Positions 43,013 to 50,968 of a stretch of 64,000 bases of DNA are shown here, in pieces. Within the stretch, counting starts at the first letter, position 1. Each line of letters opens with the position of its first letter. The notes under the pieces are model-generated. The model worked only from the letters and a program-made list of their open reading frames with translations. It did not search any database and was not told the origin of the DNA. Position numbers and translations under genes: made by a program. Source of the DNA: an uncultured Eubacteriales bacterium (lineage in GTDB: Bacteria > Bacillota > Clostridia > Peptostreptococcales > Anaerovoracaceae); the NCBI GenBank assembly GCA_900547295.1, contig URGK01000002.1, forward strand, positions 29,221 to 93,220. The letters run 5' to 3'.

Positions 43013-43149
43013 ATCACACCTCATAAAACAAATTTTTTAGCTTTGTCTATTCTATCATAAAACCGGCAGCTGTAATAGATATATAACCAAAATTCACGAG
43101 AAGTTCACAAACAATGAATATAAACCCGGCAAGATAATATATTTTACAT

Positions 43150-43599
43150 ATGAAAAAGATTTTAATTACTCTGGCACCCCTGATTTTCGGGGCGCTGTCA
43201 TGGCTTGTGGTTTCAGATGCCGCAGTCTCTTATCAAATGCTTGTACGGCCGCCGCTGTCTCCGACGTCATGGGTGTTTCCTGCTGTATGGACTGTTCTCT
43301 ATATTATGATGGGAACAGCCTCGCTTAGAATATACAGCTCGGCTGATTCCGACAGGACAAATGCTCTTTATCTTTTTTACATACAGCTTGCGGTAAATAT
43401 CATCTGGCCCTTTATATTTTTCGGGCTGTGTCAGTATCTGGTGGCTTTTCTCTGGATAATACTGCTGTGGCTGCTTGTCCTTGATACGACAGTAACCTTT
43501 GGCAGCATAGACAGGAGAGCGGGCTTTCTGCTTATACCGTACATGTTATGGATATCCTTTGCGGCATATCTTAATCTTGCTGTATTCTTCCTGAACTGA
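43150..43599 (+). CDS. TspO/MBR family protein
   Basis: A 149-residue membrane protein with five helices of the translocator protein/benzodiazepine receptor family, which binds tetrapyrroles. Hallmarks are RPPLSPTSWVFPAVWTVLYI (about 36-55), MMGTASLRIY and ALYLFYIQLAVNIIWPFIFF. No convincing ribosome site precedes the ATG, though TAATATATT lies close upstream. It is monocistronic and convergent with the ADP-ribosylglycohydrolase-like gene, whose stop is 12 nt away. Biological role is uncertain. Confidence 0.93.
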   Translation: MKKILITLAPLIFGALSWLVVSDAAVSYQMLVRPPLSPTSWVFPAVWTVLYIMMGTASLRIYSSADSDRTNALYLFYIQLAVNIIWPFIFFGLCQYLVAFLWIILLWLLVLDTTVTFGSIDRRAGFLLIPYMLWISFAAYLNLAVFFLN

Positions 43600-43610
43600 G
43601 ACTGGGGGAT

Positions 43611-44513
43611 TTATTTAAATCTCTCAGCCATTTTTTTGCTGACCTCCTTTATTTCTCTCTGGGATTTAAGCCTTCGGATCCACCCCTCCGGTATGCCTTC
43701 AAAGCCGTAGCAAAGTCCCGCAAGACCTCCTGCGGCAGAGCAGACCACATCAGAGGCTCCTCCCAGTTTTTTGGCCATACGCACGCAGTCCTCGTAATTT
43801 TCGCTGTTTATAAGGCACCAGATTGCAGCCTCAACAGTTCTGACAGAATTTTCACTTCCGAATATGGCCGCTTCCGGCAGAAGCCTGAATATATCCATAT
43901 TATATAAATCTCTGAGTTCAAGAAGAGCGCTCCTGTAAACCGGACTTCCCGAATAGTACCTGCTGACCAGCTTTATTGCCTCGTATATGCTCTGATCCGT
44001 CGAAAATCCCCCCAGCAGCAGTCTCCCTATCGTCACATATATTGAGCAGGCCACAATACTGAAGGAGTGATTGTTAATAATCCTTACTGTATCGTGAATT
44101 ATTTTCATTTCCTGATGTCCAAGCTCACATTCAAGAAAATCAATCTCACCAAGATATATGACAACGGGTATCATTCTCACCACAGAGCCGTATCCGTTGT
44201 CTTCGGTGCCTGCCCGATATTTGCAGCTTTTGCCGCCGTTTTTGTATACCTCTATCGCGGCAGCCACATCGTCACCTATATAAAAGTTCTTTTCGGGCGG
44301 TACAAATTTAAGATTTTCTGTGAAGTCCGCAAAGTTCTGCATAACTCCTCCATAGTTTTTTTCACATAAAAACCCGTCAGCCGTACAAAGACAAAGTCCT
44401 GTACTTCTGGACCAGCTTTTTTGATCAGCGCCGTCAGGTGCTATTGCCTCGGCCTCGCCTACAGCAAGTCCGAACATTCCTCCTATTATTCGGTCTTCTA
44501 TACTTTTACACAT
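43611..44513 (-). CDS. ADP-ribosylglycohydrolase-like protein, degenerate metal site
   Basis: A 300-residue protein with the DraG/ADP-ribosylglycohydrolase fold layout: N-terminal IIGGMFGLAVGEA and C-terminal GGASDVVCSAAGGLAGLCYG. The family normally has TDDT near the N-terminus and GGDTDT near the end to hold two Mg ions. Here these read SRSTG and GGASDV, so the ligands are largely lost and hydrolase activity is doubtful. It may be a binding or regulatory relative. I chose the ATG at 44513 (MCKSIEDR), with GGGGG about 7 nt upstream. Confidence 0.75.
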   Translation of the reverse strand: MCKSIEDRIIGGMFGLAVGEAEAIAPDGADQKSWSRSTGLCLCTADGFLCEKNYGGVMQNFADFTENLKFVPPEKNFYIGDDVAAAIEVYKNGGKSCKYRAGTEDNGYGSVVRMIPVVIYLGEIDFLECELGHQEMKIIHDTVRIINNHSFSIVACSIYVTIGRLLLGGFSTDQSIYEAIKLVSRYYSGSPVYRSALLELRDLYNMDIFRLLPEAAIFGSENSVRTVEAAIWCLINSENYEDCVRMAKKLGGASDVVCSAAGGLAGLCYGFEGIPEGWIRRLKSQREIKEVSKKMAERFK

Positions 44514-44644
44514 TTCATTTCCCCCTTTAAATATGATCTGCACTATCCTCTAGCTATATATTAAATGCTGCCGAGGAGCAAATATATCTCTGATACAGGG
44601 AAAAAAACTTCAATTATCGTCATACGGCTCTGACGCCCGATAAA

Positions 44645-44669
44645 AAATTCCGGCATATGACCGGAATTT
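44645..44669 (-). terminator. Terminator of niaR
   Basis: A perfect 9-bp stem (44645-44653 with 44661-44669) with a 7-nt loop is followed on the minus strand by TTTTTTA. It starts 11 nt past the niaR stop. Confidence 0.88.
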
Positions 44670-44679
44670 CTGTTCTGTA

Positions 44680-45198
44680 TTATTTTGTATCCACCAGTAT
44701 GCCCGCCTGCTCAAGACCTTTTATGATACGCACATAGGCATCTTTGTCAGGAACTCTTATCATATGAATATGAAGACCGCCTGTCAGGTCACAAAGCTGC
44801 GTAGCATTGGTGGCTTTTGCAATACGCACAAACTCATCTGCATCATATCTTGACCTGATATTAAGGTCTGCGCTTATCTGTCCGTATATAGGGTGCTCGA
44901 CTATTACATTGTCGATGCAGCCTCCGTTATCTATAATTATGTAAAACTCTTGCAGTGTATCCTCTGCGCTGTGTCTGCATACTATGCTTTCGACAATGGA
45001 GTCATCTTCGGATTTCTCAATAACATAGCCTCTCTGGGTTGCAATTATTTTGTGTCCGTTTGCACGAAGAATAGCAATATCTGAAACAATTATCTGCCTT
45101 GTGACTCCAAATTCAGCCGCAAGCTTTGATGCAGATATGCTGATATCGGCATCTCTCAGAATATCAAGTATTCTGCTGCGCCTTTCGGTCTGGTTCAT
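44680..45198 (-). CDS. niaR: NiaR-type transcriptional repressor (HTH_11 + 3H domain)
   Basis: A 172-residue repressor of niacin/NAD genes. The N-terminal winged helix (about 6-60: RRSRILDILRDADISISASK, VTRQIIVSDIAILR) is followed by a 3H domain (about 75-170). That domain is named for three His, here probably those of CRH, VEHPIYG and GLHIHM, which bind metal and nicotinate. Length is typical. GGAGGG precedes the ATG. A palindrome at its own promoter suggests autoregulation. No NAD-synthesis gene adjoins it, so targets are elsewhere. Confidence 0.9.
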   Translation of the reverse strand: MNQTERRSRILDILRDADISISASKLAAEFGVTRQIIVSDIAILRANGHKIIATQRGYVIEKSEDDSIVESIVCRHSAEDTLQEFYIIIDNGGCIDNVIVEHPIYGQISADLNIRSRYDADEFVRIAKATNATQLCDLTGGLHIHMIRVPDKDAYVRIIKGLEQAGILVDTK

Positions 45199-45219
45199 AG
45201 CCGCCCTCCTTTTGTATCT

Positions 45220-45259
45220 AATCTATATAGATTTTACTCCATTTCCTCTTAAATCACAA
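45220..45259 (-). promoter_or_regulatory. niaR promoter with overlapping palindrome
   Basis: TTGTGA (45259-45254) and TAAAAT (45236-45231) are 17 nt apart on the minus strand. The perfect 14-bp palindrome AATCTATATAGATT (45220-45233) overlaps the -10 box and start site. It is a good candidate operator, possibly for NiaR itself. Confidence 0.6.
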
Positions 45260-45288
45260 CAAAAACATTCAAGCTGCTTTCTATGTTA

Positions 45289-45325
45289 TAAAAAATAAGC
45301 TCCGCGGGTACAGAACTTATTTTTT
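45289..45325 (-). terminator. A/T-rich hairpin after the aldehyde dehydrogenase gene
   Basis: AAAATAAG and CTTATTTT arms flank a GC-containing loop, with a T tract on either strand. It is about 167 nt past the aldehyde dehydrogenase stop (45492) and ahead of the niaR promoter. No gene is seen in the 45326-45491 stretch between them. Confidence 0.4.
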
Positions 45326-45491
45326 AATCTGATTTTTTATATTTTTTGAAGGAGGTATTTCATATCTGTCTATATATGAAACTGTGAAAAAATCTATCTC
45401 TTACAATACCTATTATACATATCAGTATGTCATAACCCGGTCGTTTTGATGTCACTTGTGAAAAGGTTTTGTTCACATCTCCTTCACACTT

Positions 45492-46862
45492 CTAGCCCCA
45501 GAGTTCCTCATCTGACGGCACATAGTTGTCCGGCATATATCTTGCAATTCTAGATACATTCATAAGGTGCTTGTAATCAAGGTTTTCGGATATGGAGTTA
45601 TGTCCCCATGTGCCGCAGCCCAATGTGTTTGTAGGTGCCAGTCCGTTGTAGAAGCTGCCGCCTGCGCTGCTTGCGCACACCTGATTTATGACAAATCTTG
45701 ATACGCAAAGCTCCTCGCCCACATGTCTGATATGCTCCTCGGAATCGGAATGGAATGAAACGCTGTGACCCTTGCCTTCCTTTTCGAGATTTTCTCTTGC
45801 TATGTTTATTCCCTCGTCTAAATCGGAATACTTGTATGCTGCAATTACAGGAGCCATTTTTTCGCCGCCCAGAGGATCTCTGTCTGCCGCCGCCTCTGCC
45901 AGCGCAACTATGATTCTGGTATCCTCAGGGATATCAAGTCCTGCCATCTGCGCTATTTTTGCAGGCGACTGTCCTACAGAATGTCTGTTAGGCTTGCCGT
46001 CCTCAAACAGCGCTGCTCTGATACCGTCAAGCTCCTGCGGAGTTCTCGCTATATATGCACCGTTTGCCTCAAACTCTGCCATAATATCCTCAAAATCGTT
46101 TTCAGGGCAGATTACCGACTGCTCGCCGGAGCATATGATACCGTAGTCAAAGGTTCTTCCCTGAATTATCTTAGGTACTGCTGTTTTAAAGTCATATCCC
46201 TCGTCTATAATGCACTGCACATTACCTGCGCCTACGCCAAGAGCAGGTCTGCCGGAACTGTACGCCGCATTTACCATGCCCGCTCCGCCGGTTGCAACCA
46301 CCACATCTGCCGAAGATATCAGAGTTCTGGTGTTTTCTCTTGACTGCTGATCTATAATCTGTATCAGATTCTTTGGATATCCCAGCCTTGCAAGCTCTGC
46401 ATTCATCATATCAACGGTTTTGGTACTGCATTTGATAGATTTGTGATGAGGCGTTATAACTATGGCATTGCCGCATTTGAGAGCAAACATTGCATTGCTC
46501 ATAGGTGTAACTATAGGGTTGGTGCATGGGGTTATCGCCGCAACAACTCCTACAGGCTTTGCTATTCTTGTTATGCCTGTGGTTTCATCTGTATCTAGTA
46601 TGCCTCTTGACTTCTTGCCTTTGAGGTTATTCCATATTATCTTTGATTTCTGTTTGTTTTTGGCTATCTTGTCGGGAACGTTTCCCATTCCTGTCTCTTC
46701 TACTGCTATTTCAGCCAGATACTCTGCATTGTCATACACGACCTTGGCTATTGTCTTTACGGCTAAATCCACTTCCTCCTGGCTCATTTTTTCAAATTCA
46801 GCCTGAGCCTTTCTCGCTCTTTCGATATATTCTCCTATATATGCCTTACTGTCAAATTCCAT
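45492..46862 (-). CDS. CoA-acylating aldehyde dehydrogenase (SucD/acetaldehyde dehydrogenase type)
   Basis: Interconverts an aldehyde and acyl-CoA with NAD(H). The 456-residue enzyme has the catalytic Cys in YGIICSGEQSV (about residue 242) and family blocks KPVGVVAAITPCTNPIVTPM, VVVATGGAGMV and LGCGTWGHNSISENL. By memory it is most like clostridial succinate-semialdehyde dehydrogenase SucD, but an acetaldehyde or other short aldehyde is possible. I chose the ATG at 46862, with GGAGG 8 nt upstream; an in-frame ATG at 46889 lies ahead of that site. No partner alcohol dehydrogenase adjoins it. Confidence 0.88.
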   Translation of the reverse strand: MEFDSKAYIGEYIERARKAQAEFEKMSQEEVDLAVKTIAKVVYDNAEYLAEIAVEETGMGNVPDKIAKNKQKSKIIWNNLKGKKSRGILDTDETTGITRIAKPVGVVAAITPCTNPIVTPMSNAMFALKCGNAIVITPHHKSIKCSTKTVDMMNAELARLGYPKNLIQIIDQQSRENTRTLISSADVVVATGGAGMVNAAYSSGRPALGVGAGNVQCIIDEGYDFKTAVPKIIQGRTFDYGIICSGEQSVICPENDFEDIMAEFEANGAYIARTPQELDGIRAALFEDGKPNRHSVGQSPAKIAQMAGLDIPEDTRIIVALAEAAADRDPLGGEKMAPVIAAYKYSDLDEGINIARENLEKEGKGHSVSFHSDSEEHIRHVGEELCVSRFVINQVCASSAGGSFYNGLAPTNTLGCGTWGHNSISENLDYKHLMNVSRIARYMPDNYVPSDEELWG

Positions 46863-47027
46863 TGTAATTCCTCCAAATTCAATAATCACTCTTTATATAT
46901 ATAATACAACAAATCCCCTCAGGTTTCTATATAAAAACAAATATAATACTGTACACACGCGCTATGTATTATTTTCCGCTGCAGGTGCAATAATAATACA
47001 AAACAAAGTCATATCAGGAGAATACTT

Positions 47028-48434
47028 ATGAATAAATACGATTATTTTTTAAAAACTCTGCGTGAAAAGCTGCCTCTTGAGGAATGTTTTGACCTTGTGG
47101 AACACCCTGTAAATATAGGCGGCAGAAGCGCCTCTCTCTTTTTTATAGACGGGCTTGTCAGAGGCCACATAATGCAGCAGATTATGACCGACCTGCTGTC
47201 TGTAACGGAAAGTCAGATAGATAAATCACAGACCGCAGATGATTTTATTTCAAACAGCATCACACTCTTAGACTCTGTTTCCGAGGGCGATGTCAATGCT
47301 GTCATAAAGTATCTTTATTCGGGGCTTGTGCCTCTTGTCGTAGATGGCTTTGATAAGGTCATAATAATGGATGTAAGAGAATATCCCTCAAGAGCCGTAA
47401 ACGAGCCGCAAAAAGAAAAGAGCCTGCGCGGCGCAAAGGATGGATTTACAGAAACATTTATGAGCAATATAGCTCTTGTGCGGAGAAGAATTCGTGACAA
47501 CCGCCTCATAGTCAGAAACTATACCATAGGCAGCGTCTCCAAAACGGATGTGTGTATCGTGTATATGAAAGGTCTTGCCGATGAAAAGATAGTTAAAAAA
47601 TTCGATAAGGCCATAAGGGATATAAAGGTGGATACTCTGACGGTGGGAGAGCAGTCGCTGGTTGAGGCGATGGGCAAAAAAAGCCCTCTGAACCCGTTTC
47701 CAAAGGTAAGATACACCCAGAGACCCGACGTGGTGTCCGCGCATATAACGGAGGGGAAAATCGCAATTATAACCGATAATACCCCTACAGTAATTCTGAT
47801 ACCCGTAGGAATTTTTGATTTTGTGCAGGACGTTGACGATTACTATTTTCCTGCAATTACGGGCAGCTATTTCAGAGCTTTGAGATTAATCAATTTCCTC
47901 GTAATTCTGTTTCTGACCCCTGTATATCTGATGCTGACAGAGGAATATATAGACGCTCCTGATATTATTAAGTTTTTTATACCCGATGAGGACTATGCAA
48001 TACCGATATTCTGGCAGTTCATACTGATAGAAGCCGCAATAGACGGACTCAAGCTGGCCTCACTCAACACGCCGGAGTCCCTCGGAATGTCCCTTTCGGT
48101 AATAGGTGCGCTGCTTCTGGGTGAGTTTTCCATAGAGTCGGGCTGGTTTATTCCTCAGACCATTTTCTGTATGGCAGTTGTCGCTCTTGCAGCATTTACA
48201 CAGCCAAGCATTGAGCTTTCCTTTGCGGTCAAATTTGCAAGAATACTGCTGCTTACAGGCGTATTTGTTTTCGGATATCTGGGCGGAATAATTGCGCTTC
48301 TGATTATTATAGCCGTAATCGCATTTACGAGAACACTGTCGGGAACCTCGTATCTCTATCCTCTGGTTCCGTTCAAATGGCAGGCATTAAAAAAACTGCT
48401 GTTTCGTACTATGAAAAAAGAAAACAGCAGGTAG
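47028..48434 (+). CDS. GerA/SpoVAF family spore germination protein
   Basis: A 468-residue membrane protein of the GerA superfamily, in germinant receptors or the SpoVAF-related channel of the spore inner membrane. The N-terminal soluble domain (about 1-270) contains REYPSRAVNEPQKEKSLRGA and KDGFTETFMSNIALVRRRI. The membrane domain (about 285-455) has the NFLVILFLTPVYLMLTEEY segment. No gerB- or gerC-type partners adjoin it. The RGAKDGF wording recalls SpoVAF more than GerAA. AGGAG precedes the ATG. Confidence 0.9.
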   Translation: MNKYDYFLKTLREKLPLEECFDLVEHPVNIGGRSASLFFIDGLVRGHIMQQIMTDLLSVTESQIDKSQTADDFISNSITLLDSVSEGDVNAVIKYLYSGLVPLVVDGFDKVIIMDVREYPSRAVNEPQKEKSLRGAKDGFTETFMSNIALVRRRIRDNRLIVRNYTIGSVSKTDVCIVYMKGLADEKIVKKFDKAIRDIKVDTLTVGEQSLVEAMGKKSPLNPFPKVRYTQRPDVVSAHITEGKIAIITDNTPTVILIPVGIFDFVQDVDDYYFPAITGSYFRALRLINFLVILFLTPVYLMLTEEYIDAPDIIKFFIPDEDYAIPIFWQFILIEAAIDGLKLASLNTPESLGMSLSVIGALLLGEFSIESGWFIPQTIFCMAVVALAAFTQPSIELSFAVKFARILLLTGVFVFGYLGGIIALLIIIAVIAFTRTLSGTSYLYPLVPFKWQALKKLLFRTMKKENSR

Positions 48435-48435
48435 G

Positions 48436-48834
48436 TTAACGATACACAGGAAGAGTCCTGTTGTACCATCTTAAATCTATTGCTTTGTAAAGAGCGGCAA
48501 GGTCACCTGCGGTAACCTCAAAACTGCATATGATATCATCATTATTGCCTGATATAATCTGCATATATATGCCTGCGCCCTCTCTGTATATGCAGGTGCG
48601 GCAGTCCTCCGATGAAAAAACAGGCTCTCTGCTATGCCCTGTTTTATCGGTCTCTCTGACATATGGCTTCAGAGCATTCCTGAAAAGCAGCACATCGCCG
48701 CAGCTCAGTGTATATTCTTTCCCTGATATGTCTGCCGTCAGACTGCATGGGGTATGGTAGTCAAGACATTTGATATCCGCTGCAAGATATATAATGCAGC
48801 CGTTCTTTTCCAGCACTTTTCTTGCGTATATCAT
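48436..48834 (-). CDS. Hypothetical protein (132 residues)
   Basis: I do not recognise this protein. It has no signal peptide or membrane helix and contains six cysteines, including CRTC and a Cys in TPCSLTADISGKEYTLSCG, which could be a metal-binding layout. Its stop abuts the convergent GerA-family gene (1 nt apart). AAAGGA precedes the ATG. It is followed upstream in the same direction by the DUF2007 and thrS genes, so it may belong to that transcript. The coding case rests on length, start site and codon pattern. Confidence 0.7.
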   Translation of the reverse strand: MIYARKVLEKNGCIIYLAADIKCLDYHTPCSLTADISGKEYTLSCGDVLLFRNALKPYVRETDKTGHSREPVFSSEDCRTCIYREGAGIYMQIISGNNDDIICSFEVTAGDLAALYKAIDLRWYNRTLPVYR

Positions 48835-48858
48835 TGGTTTATCCTTTGCATATTAACA

Positions 48859-48884
48859 GGGCCGGCTGCACAGACAGCCGTCCC
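48859..48884 (-). terminator. GC-rich hairpin between DUF2007 and hypothetical genes
   Basis: GGCTG and CAGCC, flanked by GGG and CCC, form a stem (48859-48868 with 48875-48884) in the 62-nt gap. No T tract follows on the minus strand, so it may be a weak terminator or a processing element. Confidence 0.4.
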
Positions 48885-48896
48885 CTAATTACAGGT

Positions 48897-49175
48897 TTAT
48901 TCTTCAAAGTCAACAGGCTCGCAGTCATCAAGGTCAACGGGAACTATAACGTTCTGCGCGTCCTCCAGCCTGTCTGCCGGTACATAGATGTCTATAGGAA
49001 AAGATGTATTGGAACCCATGGCTATCTCTATGAAATTGCTGGCTCCCTGATATTTTTTGACGCACGGAATGCCCTCGCTTCTGAGCTTTGATTCCAGAAT
49101 ATCGGCATCAAGGCTGCTCTTCGTATGGCATAAAAACACGCCGTCTCTCCAGACTTCTTTTTCTTTTACAAACAT
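48897..49175 (-). CDS. DUF2007-like putative signal-transducing protein
   Basis: A 92-residue cytosolic protein with the DUF2007-like pattern: LDADILESKLRSEGIPC, then a hydrophobic strand, then DIYVPADRLEDAQNVI. The fold is a small ferredoxin-like module resembling PII-type domains, but no function is known. The very acidic tail ends DFEE. CAGGAG precedes the ATG. It lies 12 nt past the thrS stop, so it is probably co-transcribed with thrS. Confidence 0.8.
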   Translation of the reverse strand: MFVKEKEVWRDGVFLCHTKSSLDADILESKLRSEGIPCVKKYQGASNFIEIAMGSNTSFPIDIYVPADRLEDAQNVIVPVDLDDCEPVDFEE

Positions 49176-49187
49176 TTTATTCTCCTG

Positions 49188-50933
49188 CTATATAGCCTTT
49201 GTTTCAATTTCTTCAACAAGCTTTGCGATAAATTCGTCTGCGTTCATTTCGCCAAGATCTCCAACCTTTGAGGATCTTACCGATAATGTGCCGGCCTCTG
49301 CTTCTCTTTCGCCTATTGTGCAAAGGTATGAGTCTCTCTGGTTTCTTGCCTCTCTGATCTTGTATCCGATTTTTTCGTTTCTTCCGTCAAGCTCAACTCG
49401 CAGTCCTGCTTCTTCACACTTTGCTTTGATTTCTTCTGCATAAGGCACGAATTTTTCTGTTACCGTAAGCAGCTTAACCTGTACAGGTGCAAGCCACAGA
49501 GGGAATTTGCCCGCAAAATGCTCTGTAAGTATTCCTATAAATCTTTCGATTGAACCGAAGATTACTCTGTGTATCATTACAGGTCTGTGCTTTTCGCCGT
49601 CTGCTCCAACGTATGTGATGTCAAATCTCTGAGGCATCTGCATATCAAGCTGGATAGTACCGCACTGCCATGTTCTTCCCAGTGAGTCTTCAAGGTGGAA
49701 GTCAAGCTTAGGACCGTAGAAAGCGCCGTCACCCTCGTTTATAACATACGGAACGCCTATTGTTTCCATAGCCTCTCTGAGAGCTGTTTCGGCTGCTTCC
49801 CATTCCTCGTCTGAACCCATTGAGTCGTCCGGTCTTGTGGAAAGCTCTATGTGATAAGTAAATCCGAACATATTGTATACGTCATCTATAAATTTAACAA
49901 CGCCGATTACCTCGTCCTTAATCTGATCAGGAAGCATAAATATATGTGCATCGTCCTGTGTGAAAGTTCTTACTCTCATAAGGCCGTGAAGCGCTCCTGA
50001 AAGCTCGTGTCTGTGAACCTGTCCCAGTTCTCCCATTCTGATAGGGAAATCTCTGTAGGACCACATTTTTCTCTTGTATGCCAGAAGTGAGCCCGGACAG
50101 TTCATAGGCTTGATTGCATAGTCCTCACCGTCAATCTTGGTGAAATACATATTGTCCTTGTAGTGATCCCAGTGTCCTGATGTTCTCCACAGCTGCTCAT
50201 TCATAATAAGCGGGGTTTTGATTTCCTCATATCCTCTTTTTCTGTGCTCTGACTTCCAGAAGCTTTCAAGTTCGTTTCTGATTATCATACCGTTAGGCAT
50301 AAAGAACGGAAATCCCGGACCCTCTTCAAATATAGCGAACAGATCCATTTCCTTGCCGATTTTACGGTGGTCTCTCTTTTTGGCTTCTTCAAGTCTTTTA
50401 ACGTATTCATCAAGCTCTGCCTGTGTAGGGAAAGCCGTCGCATATATTCTCTGAAGCATCTGTCTGTCGGAGTCGCCTCTCCAGTATGCTCCCGCAACGC
50501 TCATCAGCTTGAATGCTTTAATCTTGCCTGTTGATTCCATATGAGGACCTGCGCAGAGATCCACAAAGTCGCCCTGCTTGTAAAATGATATAACCGCATC
50601 TTCAGGCAGGTCATTGATAAGCTCCACCTTGTAAGGCTCGTTTTTTTCTTCCATCAGAGCGATAGCCTCAGCTCTCGGCAGTTCAAATCTTTCCAGCGGA
50701 TAGTTTGCCTGTACTATTTTTTTCATTTCTTTCTGAATTTTGAGGAAATCCTCTTCGCTGAATTTGTGCTCTGACTCAAAGTCATAGTAAAATCCGTTGT
50801 CAATAGCAGGTCCTATTGCAAGCTTTGTATCCGGCCACAGATTTTTTACAGCCTGCGCCATAATGTGTGATGCTGTATGTCTGTAAGTGTTTCTTACCTG
50901 TTCATCTTCAAAATTCAGTTTTTCCTTTGCCAT
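49188..50933 (-). CDS. thrS: Threonyl-tRNA synthetase without TGS domain
   Basis: Charges tRNA-Thr. The 581-residue enzyme begins directly at the editing domain: HTASHIMAQAVKNLWPD and DLCAGPHMES supply the editing-site residues. The class II core (about 205-480) has the zinc ligands NCPGS and MIHRVIFGS, and the anticodon-binding domain is about 485-581. The N-terminal TGS domain (about 60 residues) of most ThrRS is absent. There is no room for it, since the upstream LCP gene ends 35 nt before. GGAGAG precedes the ATG. No T-box leader fits in this gap. Confidence 0.95.
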   Translation of the reverse strand: MAKEKLNFEDEQVRNTYRHTASHIMAQAVKNLWPDTKLAIGPAIDNGFYYDFESEHKFSEEDFLKIQKEMKKIVQANYPLERFELPRAEAIALMEEKNEPYKVELINDLPEDAVISFYKQGDFVDLCAGPHMESTGKIKAFKLMSVAGAYWRGDSDRQMLQRIYATAFPTQAELDEYVKRLEEAKKRDHRKIGKEMDLFAIFEEGPGFPFFMPNGMIIRNELESFWKSEHRKRGYEEIKTPLIMNEQLWRTSGHWDHYKDNMYFTKIDGEDYAIKPMNCPGSLLAYKRKMWSYRDFPIRMGELGQVHRHELSGALHGLMRVRTFTQDDAHIFMLPDQIKDEVIGVVKFIDDVYNMFGFTYHIELSTRPDDSMGSDEEWEAAETALREAMETIGVPYVINEGDGAFYGPKLDFHLEDSLGRTWQCGTIQLDMQMPQRFDITYVGADGEKHRPVMIHRVIFGSIERFIGILTEHFAGKFPLWLAPVQVKLLTVTEKFVPYAEEIKAKCEEAGLRVELDGRNEKIGYKIREARNQRDSYLCTIGEREAEAGTLSVRSSKVGDLGEMNADEFIAKLVEEIETKAI

Positions 50934-50968
50934 AATATCTCTCCTTATATATTAATTCTTTTGATTTG

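Noticed and set aside
46863..47027. Sporulation sigma-G or sigma-F promoter for the GerA-family gene
   Set aside because: No hexamer pair fits the forespore consensus well enough to report.
50934..50968. T-box leader for thrS
   Set aside because: Only 35 nt separate thrS from the upstream LCP gene, far too short, and no T-box core is present.
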